Source: Amycolatopsis sp. WAC 01376 (GTDB lineage: Bacteria > Actinomycetota > Actinomycetes > Mycobacteriales > Pseudonocardiaceae). Taken from it: a stretch of DNA of 64,000 bases. Positions within the stretch are counted from its first letter, which is position 1. Each line of letters starts with the position of its first letter. Below are positions 40,626 to 48,508 of this stretch, in pieces. Location: contig NZ_QHKL01000003.1 in the NCBI RefSeq assembly GCF_003947415.1, positions 434,001 through 498,000 of the forward strand, written 5' to 3'. The position numbers were made by a program, and so were the translations under genes. The notes beneath the pieces are model-generated. The model was not told the origin of the DNA. It saw nothing but the letters and a program-made list of their open reading frames with translations, and ran no database searches.

Positions 40626-41441
40626 ATGCTGAATATGAGCCAGGTGCTGCACCGGGACGGCGGAGAGTTGCGCTACGGCGACCTCCCGGGGGAGCGGCGT
40701 CCGATCGTCTTCACCCACGGCGCCGGGATGGACCACCGGATGTTCGACGCGCAGGCGGAGGCCCTGCACGAGGCGGGCCACCGGGTCGTCAGCTGGGACC
40801 AACGCGGGCACGGCGAGTCGAGCCTCGCACCGGGCGCCCGTTTCACCGCGACGGCGGCGCTCGACGACCTGATCGCCTTGCTCGATCACCTCGAGCTCCA
40901 CCGGCCGATCCTCATCGGGCATTCGCTCGGCGGGAACCTCGCGCAGGCGCTCGTCCGCCGCCTTCCCGAGCGCGCCCACGGCCTCATCGTCGTGGGATCC
41001 ACCTGGAACGCCGGTCCGCTCGGCCCGGGGGAGCGGCTCCTGCTGAAGCTCGCCGCCCCGGCGCTGGCGCTGATCCCCGCGTCGCGGCTGCCGGGCATCA
41101 TGGCCCGCGCCTCGGCCGAGACGCCGGAGGGGATCGCGGACTGCGAAGCGGTGTTCGCCCGGATGCCCAAACGTGTGTTCCTCGACGTCTGGCGAGCCAC
41201 CGTGTCACTCGTCGCCCCGGAACCGGGGTACCGCTCGCCGGTTCCGCTCGGCCTCGTTCGCGGCGACGGCGACAGCACCGGAAACATCGCGTCCGCGATG
41301 CCCCGCTGGGCGCGGGCCGAAGGCGTGACCGAGCACGTCATCCCCGGTGCCGGGCACGTGGTCACCCTGGACGCGGCGGAGGCGACGACCAAGGCCATCA
41401 GGGCCATCATCGACGGCTGGGACGCGGAGCCCCCGGCATGA
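40626..41441 (+). CDS. Alpha/beta hydrolase
   Basis: A 271-residue soluble hydrolase. The oxyanion segment is IVFTHGAGMDHRMF, the nucleophile elbow LIGHSLGGNLAQAL, and the catalytic histidine lies in VIPGAGHVVTLD. Substrates are not indicated. TATATT precedes ATG 40626 by 6 nt, a leaderless arrangement; an imperfect dyad (ATATTC and GAATAT) overlaps the promoter and start and could be the operator for the MarR-like protein encoded next. It overlaps that gene by 4 nt (ATGA). It is divergent from the TetR-PPDK operon. Confidence 0.82.
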   Translation: MLNMSQVLHRDGGELRYGDLPGERRPIVFTHGAGMDHRMFDAQAEALHEAGHRVVSWDQRGHGESSLAPGARFTATAALDDLIALLDHLELHRPILIGHSLGGNLAQALVRRLPERAHGLIVVGSTWNAGPLGPGERLLLKLAAPALALIPASRLPGIMARASAETPEGIADCEAVFARMPKRVFLDVWRATVSLVAPEPGYRSPVPLGLVRGDGDSTGNIASAMPRWARAEGVTEHVIPGAGHVVTLDAAEATTKAIRAIIDGWDAEPPA

Positions 41442-41878
41442 CGGCCGCCGAAGACCGCGCCGGGTTCGTCACGGCCATGGGCGACTTCCTCGGGTCGTGG
41501 AACCTGCCCCGAACGACGGGCCGGGTCTACGGACAGCTCCTGCTCGGCTCCGGTCCCGTGTCACTGGACGAGCTCGGCGCGGCACTCGGTCTCAGCAAAG
41601 GGGCGGTGAGCGTGGCCGTCCGCGAGCTGGTCTCGTGGGGACTCGCCAGGACCATCCCGCAGCCGGGAAGCCGCCGTCTGCTCATCGAGGCGGTGAGCGG
41701 ATTCGAGCAGCTCCTCGCCGCCAGTCACGAACGGACCCGCGCCTTCGTCCGGGTGCTCCGGAGTGGAGCCCGATCCGCCGAGGGCGAGCCCGCCGAGGCC
41801 AGACTGGAGGAGGTCGCCGAATTCTTCGAGTCCTATGTGGACGCCGGAGACCGGATGCTGCGCGGCAGGCGGACGTGA
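41438..41878 (+). CDS. GbsR/MarR-type winged-helix regulator
   Basis: A 146-residue regulator. The recognition region is VSLDELGAALGLSKGAVSVAVRELVSWGLARTI, followed by a wing and a helical C-terminus, resembling the GbsR branch of MarR. ATG 41438 overlaps the hydrolase stop by 4 nt, so both are made from one transcript and the regulator probably controls it. Its likely site is the dyad at 40612-40640. Confidence 0.82.
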   Translation: MTAAEDRAGFVTAMGDFLGSWNLPRTTGRVYGQLLLGSGPVSLDELGAALGLSKGAVSVAVRELVSWGLARTIPQPGSRRLLIEAVSGFEQLLAASHERTRAFVRVLRSGARSAEGEPAEARLEEVAEFFESYVDAGDRMLRGRRT

Positions 41879-41937
41879 TCACCCCGTTCGCCACACGAGC
41901 CGTTCGAGTGACCGCGGCCGACCTTTAGTCTGCGGTG

Positions 41938-43263
41938 GTGCCTGAAGCTTCCGAACTCGACGAGCGCGTCCCGCCGAAACGCGTACTCGGCCTCGCCGTG
42001 CCCGCGCTCGGCGTCCTCGCGGCCGAACCGCTGTACGTCCTGGTGGACACGGCCGTCGTCGGGCATCTCGGCGCGTTGCCGCTGGCCGGGCTCGCGGTCG
42101 GCGGTGTCGTGCTGTCGCAGGTTTCGAGCCAGCTGACGTTCCTGTCGTACGGCACCACGTCGCGGACGGCGCGGCTGCACGGCGCCGGACGTCGTGGCGA
42201 CGCGGTCCGCGAAGGTGTCCAGGCGACCTGGCTCGCGGTGATCGTCGGACTGGTCGTGATCGTCGCCGGGCAGCTGCTGGCCGCGCCCATCGCCCGGGTC
42301 CTCTCCGGGGACGCCGCGATCACCGACGCGGCCGTCTCCTGGCTGCGGATCGCGCTGTTCGGGACGCCGTTCATCCTCATCACGATGGCGGGCAACGGCT
42401 GGATGCGCGGTGTGCAGGACTCCGCGAAACCGTTGCGTTATGTCTTGGCGGGCAACGGGATCTCCGCCGTGCTGTGCCCGCTGCTGGTGTACGGCGCGGA
42501 CTGGGGACTGGAAGGTTCGGCGATCGCGAACGTCGTCGCGCAGGTGATCTCGGCGTCGCTGTTCATCGTGGCACTGGTGCGGGAGCGGGTCGGGCTGCGC
42601 CCGGAGCCGAAGGTGATGCGCGCCCAGCTCGGCCTCGGCCGCGACCTGGTGCTGCGCAGTCTCGCCTTCCAGGCGTGCTTCGTCTCCGCCGCCGCGGTCG
42701 CCGCGCGGACGTCCACCGAGGCGGTCGGCGCGCACCAGGTCGTACTCCAGCTGTGGACGTTCCTCGCCCTCGTCCTGGACTCGCTCGCGATCGCCGCGCA
42801 GTCGCTCGTCGGCGCCGCCCTCGGCGCCGGTGCGAGCAAACGGGCGCGCGGTGTGTCGAACCAGATCACCCTGTACGGCCTGATATTCGGCTGTTTCCTC
42901 GGCGTCGTGTTCGCGTCGGTGGCCGGGGTGCTGCCGCAGGTGTTCACCTCGGACGCGGCCGTGCTCGGGCAGATCCCGCACGCGTGGTGGTTCTTCGTCG
43001 CGCTGCAACCGATCGCCGGGGTGGTGTTCGCGCTGGACGGCGTCCTGCTCGGCGCCGGCGACGCCGCCTTCCTGCGCAACGCGACGTTGCTGAGCGCGGC
43101 GCTGGGGTTCCTGCCGCTGGTCTGGCTGTCGCTCGCGTTCGGCTGGGGACTGGCCGGGATCTGGACCGGGCTCTCGCTGTTCATGCTGCTGCGGCTGGCG
43201 ACCCTGCTGGTGCGGTGGCGCTCGGGGCGATGGGCCGTGGAAGGCGCCGTCCGCGCGTCCTGA
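41938..43263 (+). CDS. dinF: MATE-family efflux transporter (DinF-like)
   Basis: A 441-residue, twelve-helix MATE transporter. Family segments include AVPALGVLAAEPLYVLVDTAVVGHLG at the start, GNGWMRGVQDSAKPL and VGAHQVVLQLWTFLALVLDSL. The neighbourhood (nrnA before, truB after) matches the actinobacterial dinF position. GTG 41938 has TAGTCT exactly 6 nt upstream, a leaderless pattern; GTG 41935 is open as well. No LexA box is evident upstream, so the dinF name reflects homology and position, not damage control. Confidence 0.87.
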   Translation: MPEASELDERVPPKRVLGLAVPALGVLAAEPLYVLVDTAVVGHLGALPLAGLAVGGVVLSQVSSQLTFLSYGTTSRTARLHGAGRRGDAVREGVQATWLAVIVGLVVIVAGQLLAAPIARVLSGDAAITDAAVSWLRIALFGTPFILITMAGNGWMRGVQDSAKPLRYVLAGNGISAVLCPLLVYGADWGLEGSAIANVVAQVISASLFIVALVRERVGLRPEPKVMRAQLGLGRDLVLRSLAFQACFVSAAAVAARTSTEAVGAHQVVLQLWTFLALVLDSLAIAAQSLVGAALGAGASKRARGVSNQITLYGLIFGCFLGVVFASVAGVLPQVFTSDAAVLGQIPHAWWFFVALQPIAGVVFALDGVLLGAGDAAFLRNATLLSAALGFLPLVWLSLAFGWGLAGIWTGLSLFMLLRLATLLVRWRSGRWAVEGAVRAS

Positions 43264-43269
43264 TCTTCC

Positions 43270-43337
43270 CCCGCGTTTAGTCCTCTGGATGCGGTAGTTG
43301 CGCACGCAAGTACCGCATCCAGAGGACTAAACGCGGG
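43270..43337. repeat. 68-bp palindrome, family B (TTTAGTCCTCT)
   Basis: Perfect 27-bp arms beginning CCCGCGTTTAGTCCTCT surround a 14-nt loop in which TTGC and GCAA can pair further. It lies 6 nt after the dinF stop, likely its terminator. A single-arm relative is at 53531. Confidence 0.9.
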
Positions 43338-43468
43338 CAGGGGAAAGCGTGTGGCGAAAACCACCCGGGTAACGGCTATGTTTCGCCGTTGCTTAGGAGC
43401 TACAACTATATGAGGCGGCAGCGCGGGCGTCTCTTGTTGCCCGGAGCCGTCCTCGAGGAGGAATCACT

Positions 43469-44779
43469 GTGACAGGCCGAGCCACCCGCCGGTCCTGGTT
43501 CATCTGGTTCGCCGCCGTCACCGTCTATCTTCTCGCCGTCTTCCACCGCACGTCGTTCGGCGTCGCCGGGCTCCAGGCCGCCGACCGCTTCGGCGTCGGC
43601 GCGGCCGCGCTCGGCACGTTCACCGTGCTGCAGGTCGGCGTCTACGCCGCGATGCAGATCCCCACCGGCGTCCTCGTCGACCGCTACGGCCCGCGCCGCG
43701 TGCTCACCGGCGCCGTGTTCTTCCTCGGTCTCGGCCAGCTCCTGCTCGCGGTCGCCGATTCCTACCCGCTCGGCCTGCTCGCCCGCGCCGTCGTCGGTTT
43801 CGGTGACGCGCTGACCTTCGTGAGCATCCTGCGGCTGATCGCCGCGCATTTCCCCGGCCGGCAGTACGCGTTGCTCGCCGCGTTGACCGGGGCGATCGGT
43901 TACGTCGGCAACCTCGCCGCGACCCTTCCGCTCGGTCTACTGCTCGACGGCCCCGGCTGGACCCCGACGTTCCTCGCCGTCGGCCTGGTGACAGCGCTGT
44001 ACACCGCCGTCGTCGCTCTCCGCGTCGAGGACATCCCGCGCGGTGTGCCGGAGCCCGTCCGCGAAAAGGTGCATCCGAAGGTGCTGGGCCGCCAGGTCGC
44101 CGACGCGTGGCGCACCCCGGGGACCCGGCTCGGATTCTGGGTGCACTTCAGCACGATGTTCGCCCCCAACGTGCTGACCATGCTGTGGGGAGTCCCGTTC
44201 CTGGTGCAGGGACAGGGATATCCGAAGTCCACCGCGAGTTCGCTGCTGATCGTCTTCGTGTTCGGCTCGATGATCGGCGGCCCGATCGTCGGCGGCCTGA
44301 TCGGACGGCGGCCGTCGCTGCGGATGCCGCTCGTCGGCGGGTACATCGGCGGCGCCGCGGTGATGTGGGCGGTGCTGCTCGGCTGGAACGGGACGGTCCC
44401 GGTCGCGGTCCTGGTCCCCGCGTTCGCGTTCCTCTCCCTCGGCGGCCCCGCGTCGATGATCGGCTTCGCGCTGGCGCGGGACTACAACCCGCTCTCGCGC
44501 GTCGGCACCGCGACCGGTGTCGTGAACGTCGGCGGGTTCGTCGCCACGACGATCTCGGCGCTCGCGGTCGGCGTGCTGCTGGAGTGGACGGGCGGCACGT
44601 TCCGCCTGGCGCTGCTGTCCGTCATGGTGGTGCTCGCGTTCGGCACCTTCCGGATGCTCGTGTGGTGGCGGCGTACCCGCGCCGTGCTGTTCGAGGCCGA
44701 GGCCCGCGGCGAGGAGATCCCGGTGCAGATCCGGCGCCGCCGCTGGGACGCCGAAGCGCCGATGCCCGTCTCGTCCTAG
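43469..44779 (+). CDS. MFS transporter, 12-helix
   Basis: A 436-residue major facilitator. The N-terminal half has HRTSFGVAGLQAADRFG, the loop motif PTGVLVDRYGPRRVLTG between helices 2 and 3 and RAVVGFGDALTFVS. The second half includes GLIGRRPSLRMPLVGG. The substrate class is not obvious. GTG 43469 has GAGGAGGAATCACT upstream. Promoter-like TTGCTT and ACTATAT sit near 43391-43413. The gene ends 29 nt before truB, which has its own -10-like element. Confidence 0.86.
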   Translation: MTGRATRRSWFIWFAAVTVYLLAVFHRTSFGVAGLQAADRFGVGAAALGTFTVLQVGVYAAMQIPTGVLVDRYGPRRVLTGAVFFLGLGQLLLAVADSYPLGLLARAVVGFGDALTFVSILRLIAAHFPGRQYALLAALTGAIGYVGNLAATLPLGLLLDGPGWTPTFLAVGLVTALYTAVVALRVEDIPRGVPEPVREKVHPKVLGRQVADAWRTPGTRLGFWVHFSTMFAPNVLTMLWGVPFLVQGQGYPKSTASSLLIVFVFGSMIGGPIVGGLIGRRPSLRMPLVGGYIGGAAVMWAVLLGWNGTVPVAVLVPAFAFLSLGGPASMIGFALARDYNPLSRVGTATGVVNVGGFVATTISALAVGVLLEWTGGTFRLALLSVMVVLAFGTFRMLVWWRRTRAVLFEAEARGEEIPVQIRRRRWDAEAPMPVSS

Positions 44780-44808
44780 GCGAAGGCCCGAAAGATAGGG
44801 TTCGGCCC

Positions 44809-45732
44809 GTGTCGCGCCCCAATCAGGTTCCCGCCAAGAAACGTCCCGCTCCGCCGCCCGGTCTCGTCATCGTCGACAAACCGTCCGGGATGACCTCCCA
44901 CGACGTCGTCGCCAGGGCGCGGCGCTTCATGGGCACCCGCAAGGTCGGGCACGCCGGCACCCTCGACCCGATGGCCACCGGCGTGCTGGTGCTCGGCATC
45001 GAACGCGCGACGAAACTCCTCGGCCATCTCGCGCTGGACCGCAAGACCTACCTCGCGACCCTCTCCTTGGGACTGTCCACCACGACCGACGACGCCGAGG
45101 GCGAGCCGATCGCCGAAGCCGCCCCGGAAACGGTCGAGAAGATCACCGACGACGCGATCGCCGCCGGGATCGCCCTGCTGACCGGCGACATCCAGCAGGT
45201 GCCGAGCGCGGTCAGCGCGGTGAAGATCGACGGCAAACGCGCGTACGCCAGGGTCCGCGCCGGCGAAGAGGTCGTGATCCCGCCGCGTCCGGTCACCGTG
45301 CACCGCTTCGATCTGCTCGCCACCCGCCGCGAGGCCGGCCGGATCGAACTCGACGCCGTCGTCGAATGTTCGTCCGGGACCTACGTGCGGGCGCTGGCCC
45401 GCGACCTCGGCGCCGGGCTCGGCGTCGGCGGGCATCTGCTCGCGTTGCGGCGCACCACGGTCGGGCCGTTCACGCTCGCCAAGGCCCGCACTCTCGATCA
45501 GCTCGAAGACAAGCCGGACCTGTCGCTGGACCTCGACGCCGCCGTCGCCGCCGCGTTCCCGCGCCGCGATCTGGACGTCCGCATGGCACAGGCGGTCCGA
45601 TATGGACAGAGGGTGCCCGCGGCCGGGATCGAGGGCACCTACGGGATGTTCGGACCGGACGGCCGGGTGCTCGCACTCGCCGCGGACGAAGGCGAACTGG
45701 CCCGCTCGGTGGTCGTGTTGCTGCCCGCTTAG
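44809..45732 (+). CDS. truB: tRNA pseudouridine(55) synthase TruB
   Basis: A 307-residue TruB that makes pseudouridine 55 in tRNA. It has GLVIVDKPSGMTSHDVV, the catalytic-aspartate motif HAGTLDPMATGVL (Asp53), YLATLSLGLSTTTDD and SGTYVRALARDLG. The C-terminal domain is the shorter actinobacterial form. GTG 44809 follows TAGGGT by 7 nt, a leaderless pattern. ribF follows 39 nt downstream, the usual actinobacterial order. Confidence 0.95.
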   Translation: MSRPNQVPAKKRPAPPPGLVIVDKPSGMTSHDVVARARRFMGTRKVGHAGTLDPMATGVLVLGIERATKLLGHLALDRKTYLATLSLGLSTTTDDAEGEPIAEAAPETVEKITDDAIAAGIALLTGDIQQVPSAVSAVKIDGKRAYARVRAGEEVVIPPRPVTVHRFDLLATRREAGRIELDAVVECSSGTYVRALARDLGAGLGVGGHLLALRRTTVGPFTLAKARTLDQLEDKPDLSLDLDAAVAAAFPRRDLDVRMAQAVRYGQRVPAAGIEGTYGMFGPDGRVLALAADEGELARSVVVLLPA

Positions 45733-45771
45733 GGTGGTGCACGAAGCAAGCCTGGAGGAGACGGGGCACAA

Positions 45772-46734
45772 GTGCAGCGTTGGCGTGGTTTGGGTGACCT
45801 TCCCGGGAGCTGGGGACGGTGCGTGGTGACGATCGGCGTCTTCGACGGCGTGCACCGCGGTCATCAGGAGCTGATCTCGAGGACGGTCCGCGCCGCCGCC
45901 GAACGCGGCGTGCCGAGTGTGGTGCTCACCTTCGACCCGCATCCGTCGGAGGTGATCCGGCCGGGCAGCCATCCCGCGCAGCTGACCACGTTGCGCCGCA
46001 AGGCGGAACTGGTCGAGGGAATGGGCGTCGACGTCTTCTGCGTGCTGCCGTTCACGCTGGAACTGTCCAGGCTGACAGCGCACGAGTTCGTGCACGAGGT
46101 CCTCGTGGACAAACTGCACGCGGCCGCGGTGATCGTCGGCGAGAACTTCACCTTCGGCGCCAAGGCCGCCGGTGACGTCAATCTCCTCCGCACGCTGGGG
46201 AAGCGGTTCGGCTTCGTGGCCTACGGCGCGGAATTGCAGGGGCTGCTCGCGCAACAGCAGACCGAGAACGAGATCACCTTCTCCTCGACCTACGTTCGCT
46301 CGTGCATCGACGCCGGAGACGTCATCGCGGCGTCCGAAGCGCTCGGCAGGCCACACCGGCTGGAGGGCATCGTCGTCCGGGGCGACGGCCGGGGACACGA
46401 TCTCGGATACCCGACGGCGAACCTGTCGACGCCGCGTTTCGCGGCGGTGCCCGCCGACGGGGTCTACAGCGCCTGGTTCACCCGTTCGTCGGATTCCAGC
46501 CGACGGCTGCGCGCCGCCGTGTCGGTCGGGACCAACCCGACCTTCTCGGGCCGGGAGCGCACCGTCGAGGCCTTCGTCCTCGACATCGACGAGGATTTCT
46601 ACGGGCAGCACGTCGCGCTCGATTTCGTCGCCAAGCTGCGGGATCAGGTCCGTTTCCCGACGTCGGAGGGCCTGGTGAAGCAGATCGACGAGGACGTCGC
46701 CCGGACCAGGGACCTGCTCGGCGAGCAGGACTGA
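45772..46734 (+). CDS. ribF: Bifunctional riboflavin kinase / FAD synthetase
   Basis: A 320-residue RibF that makes FMN and then FAD. The N-terminal adenylyltransferase half has VTIGVFDGVHRGHQELI, LTFDPHPSEVIRPG and FSSTYVRSCIDAGD. The C-terminal kinase half has GRGHDLGYPTANL and AAVSVGTNPTFSG with ERTVEAFVLDIDEDFYG. GTG 45772 follows GGAGGAGACGGGGCACAA. No FMN riboswitch-like leader is seen in the 39-nt gap from truB, so expression is probably tied to truB. Confidence 0.95.
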   Translation: MQRWRGLGDLPGSWGRCVVTIGVFDGVHRGHQELISRTVRAAAERGVPSVVLTFDPHPSEVIRPGSHPAQLTTLRRKAELVEGMGVDVFCVLPFTLELSRLTAHEFVHEVLVDKLHAAAVIVGENFTFGAKAAGDVNLLRTLGKRFGFVAYGAELQGLLAQQQTENEITFSSTYVRSCIDAGDVIAASEALGRPHRLEGIVVRGDGRGHDLGYPTANLSTPRFAAVPADGVYSAWFTRSSDSSRRLRAAVSVGTNPTFSGRERTVEAFVLDIDEDFYGQHVALDFVAKLRDQVRFPTSEGLVKQIDEDVARTRDLLGEQD

Positions 46735-46848
46735 TCGTTTCGGCCTTGGCCGGATGACAATCGGCAAACACACCCGTCCACGTGCGTTCCGGTGGCAAGA
46801 TGTCACGGACCGCGCATGGCGTTCGATGGGGTTAGGGGAGCGGACCAG

Positions 46849-47331
46849 GTGGAGGACCACAAGATCGTCCAGCGGAACATCGCGCTGCAGAAGGAGTGGT
46901 ACGGGGAGCCGCTCGGCGATCGCGTGCGGAGACTGGTCGTCGCCTTCGACATCTCCCAGGCCTTCCTCGCGGAGGTCCTCGGCATCAGCGCGCCCATGCT
47001 CAGCCAGGTGATGAGCGGGCGCCGCGCGAAGATCGGGAACCCGGTCGTACTCGCCAAGATGATCATGCTGGAGCGCAAGGTCCTGGTGCCGGCGGTCGCC
47101 GCGGGGGACCGCAAGGCCATGCAGGAGGCACTGGAAGACGTCCGCGATTCGCGGCCGACGGTGGGCAGGGACAGCATCCCGGTCGGCGCCGTCGCCGACG
47201 ACCAGGGGGTGCTCGTGGCGCTGCGGGACATCGGCGAGGACGAAGACCTCACCGAAGCCGCGAAGGTGCTCGACGACGACTTCCCCGCGCTGGCGGACCT
47301 GCTGCGCCGCGCCGCGAGGAACGGATCCTGA
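46849..47331 (+). CDS. Helix-turn-helix (XRE-like) DNA-binding protein
   Basis: A 160-residue protein with an HTH near the N-terminus (VVAFDISQAFLAEVLGISAPM followed by LSQVMSGRRAKIGNP). The C-terminal half is acidic and helical. Proteins of this type lie near ribF/rpsO in other actinobacteria; the function is not known to me. GTG 46849 is chosen because GGGGAG lies 8 nt upstream; ATG 46816 and an earlier ATG are open but unsupported. It ends 16 nt before the phosphodiesterase gene. Confidence 0.8.
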   Translation: MEDHKIVQRNIALQKEWYGEPLGDRVRRLVVAFDISQAFLAEVLGISAPMLSQVMSGRRAKIGNPVVLAKMIMLERKVLVPAVAAGDRKAMQEALEDVRDSRPTVGRDSIPVGAVADDQGVLVALRDIGEDEDLTEAAKVLDDDFPALADLLRRAARNGS

Positions 47332-47347
47332 CGCGAGTCGCGCGCCC

Positions 47348-47857
47348 ATGACCCTCTTCAGTGCGTTGATCCCGCCGGACGGTGTCCTCGACGAGGTCGC
47401 CGCCGCGCTGGGTACACCCGAAGACGAAGGTTTCCGCTGGACAACGCGGGAAAGCTGGCATATCACCCTCGGTTTCTACGGCGAGGACGACGCGGACGAG
47501 CGAGGCGAACGGCTCGCCGGGCGGCTGGCGGGCGCGGGTTCGATCGACCTCCGGCTGGAAAAGGCCGCGACATTCCCCGGGGTGCTGTGGTTGAGTGTTG
47601 CCGGAACCGGGCTCCACGAGCTGGCCACGAAGGCCGGTGCGGGGAATGAAGGCAGGCCGTACGTGGCCCACCTGACACTGGCCCGCTTTCCCCGCGACCG
47701 GCCGGAAGCCGCGAGCGCGTGGGTGGAGCGGCTTGCCGGGTTCACCAGTGAGACTTGGACGGCGACCGAGGCCGTTCTGATGAGCAGTGACCATGAGCAG
47801 GGGTCGTCGCGCTACCGGATGATCCGGTCGTACGCGTTGGACCACGCCCGCGCCTGA
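47348..47857 (+). CDS. thpR: RNA 2',3'-cyclic phosphodiesterase (2H family, ThpR-like)
   Basis: A 169-residue 2H phosphoesterase. The two catalytic H-x-T motifs are SWHITLGFYG (His38) and VAHLTLARFPR (His108), at the family spacing. These enzymes open 2',3'-cyclic phosphate RNA ends and were first described as 2'-5' RNA ligases. It is co-oriented with the HTH gene, 16 nt downstream of it, and likely cotranscribed. Confidence 0.88.
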   Translation: MTLFSALIPPDGVLDEVAAALGTPEDEGFRWTTRESWHITLGFYGEDDADERGERLAGRLAGAGSIDLRLEKAATFPGVLWLSVAGTGLHELATKAGAGNEGRPYVAHLTLARFPRDRPEAASAWVERLAGFTSETWTATEAVLMSSDHEQGSSRYRMIRSYALDHARA

Positions 47858-47985
47858 AGCCGCTGATCACGAGGCTGGTAGCCTTGATGATCGGGTCCGG
47901 CTGCAGTCCGTGGCGGCCGTGACCGTCTCACCCGGCGTGAAGACATCGTCCGGGCCGCACGGCACAGATATCTAGGAGCACCACA

Positions 47986-48255
47986 GTGGCGTTGTCCACC
48001 GAAGAAAAGAAGACGATCCTTGCCGAGTACGGCGTGCACGACTCGGACACCGGATCCCCCGAGGCCCAGGTCGCGCTGCTGACCAAGCGCATCGTCGGCC
48101 TCACCGAGCACCTCAAGGCTCACAAGCACGACCACCACTCCCGTCGCGGGCTTCTGCTGCTGGTCGGCCGCCGCCGCCGGCTGCTGAACTACGTGATGAA
48201 GGTGGACATCGAGCGTTACCGTGCGCTGATCCAGCGTCTCGGCCTGCGCCGATAG
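47986..48255 (+). CDS. rpsO: Ribosomal protein S15
   Basis: The 89-residue uS15, which binds 16S rRNA early in 30S assembly. The signature is complete: DTGSPEAQVALLTKRIVGLTEHLKAHKHDHHSRRGLLLLVGRRRRLLNY across residues 20-70. The start is GTG 47986 with AGGAGCACCACA upstream. It is followed by a terminator hairpin and then pnp, the widely conserved rpsO-pnp order. Confidence 0.97.
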   Translation: MALSTEEKKTILAEYGVHDSDTGSPEAQVALLTKRIVGLTEHLKAHKHDHHSRRGLLLLVGRRRRLLNYVMKVDIERYRALIQRLGLRR

Positions 48256-48262
48256 CTTGAAC

Positions 48263-48299
48263 CCGAGGGGGAGTGACCACGACGGTCGCTCCCCCTCGG
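48263..48299 (+). terminator. Terminator/processing hairpin between rpsO and pnp
   Basis: CCGAGGGGGAG and CTCCCCCTCGG, extended by GACC/GGTC, form a strong stem starting 8 nt after rpsO. The following 209 nt to pnp contain further GC-rich stems (CGAGGA with TCCTCG; CCCGGG with CCCGGG), resembling the structured rpsO-pnp leader of other actinomycetes. Confidence 0.75.
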
Positions 48300-48508
48300 T
48301 CCAAGTACACCGAAGCTCTGTCTTTTCGAAGAGCGTGGCGCGAGCGCGCACGAGGAACCGTCCGCCGGTCCTCGGTAGTGGTTCCCGGGCAACGGCCCGG
48401 GGGCTTCGATCGAAGACCGGCATCACTCCTCGAGCGTCCGCAGGCGAAACAGGTCCCAGGGTGGGAGACTCGCGCCGTTACAGAGGATCAAAAGAGGAGA
48501 TACACCAT

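Noticed and set aside
44776..47466. An 896-codon minus-strand open frame across truB, ribF and the HTH gene
   Set aside because: It crosses three well-supported plus-strand genes and their gaps. Long antisense frames are expected in high-GC DNA.
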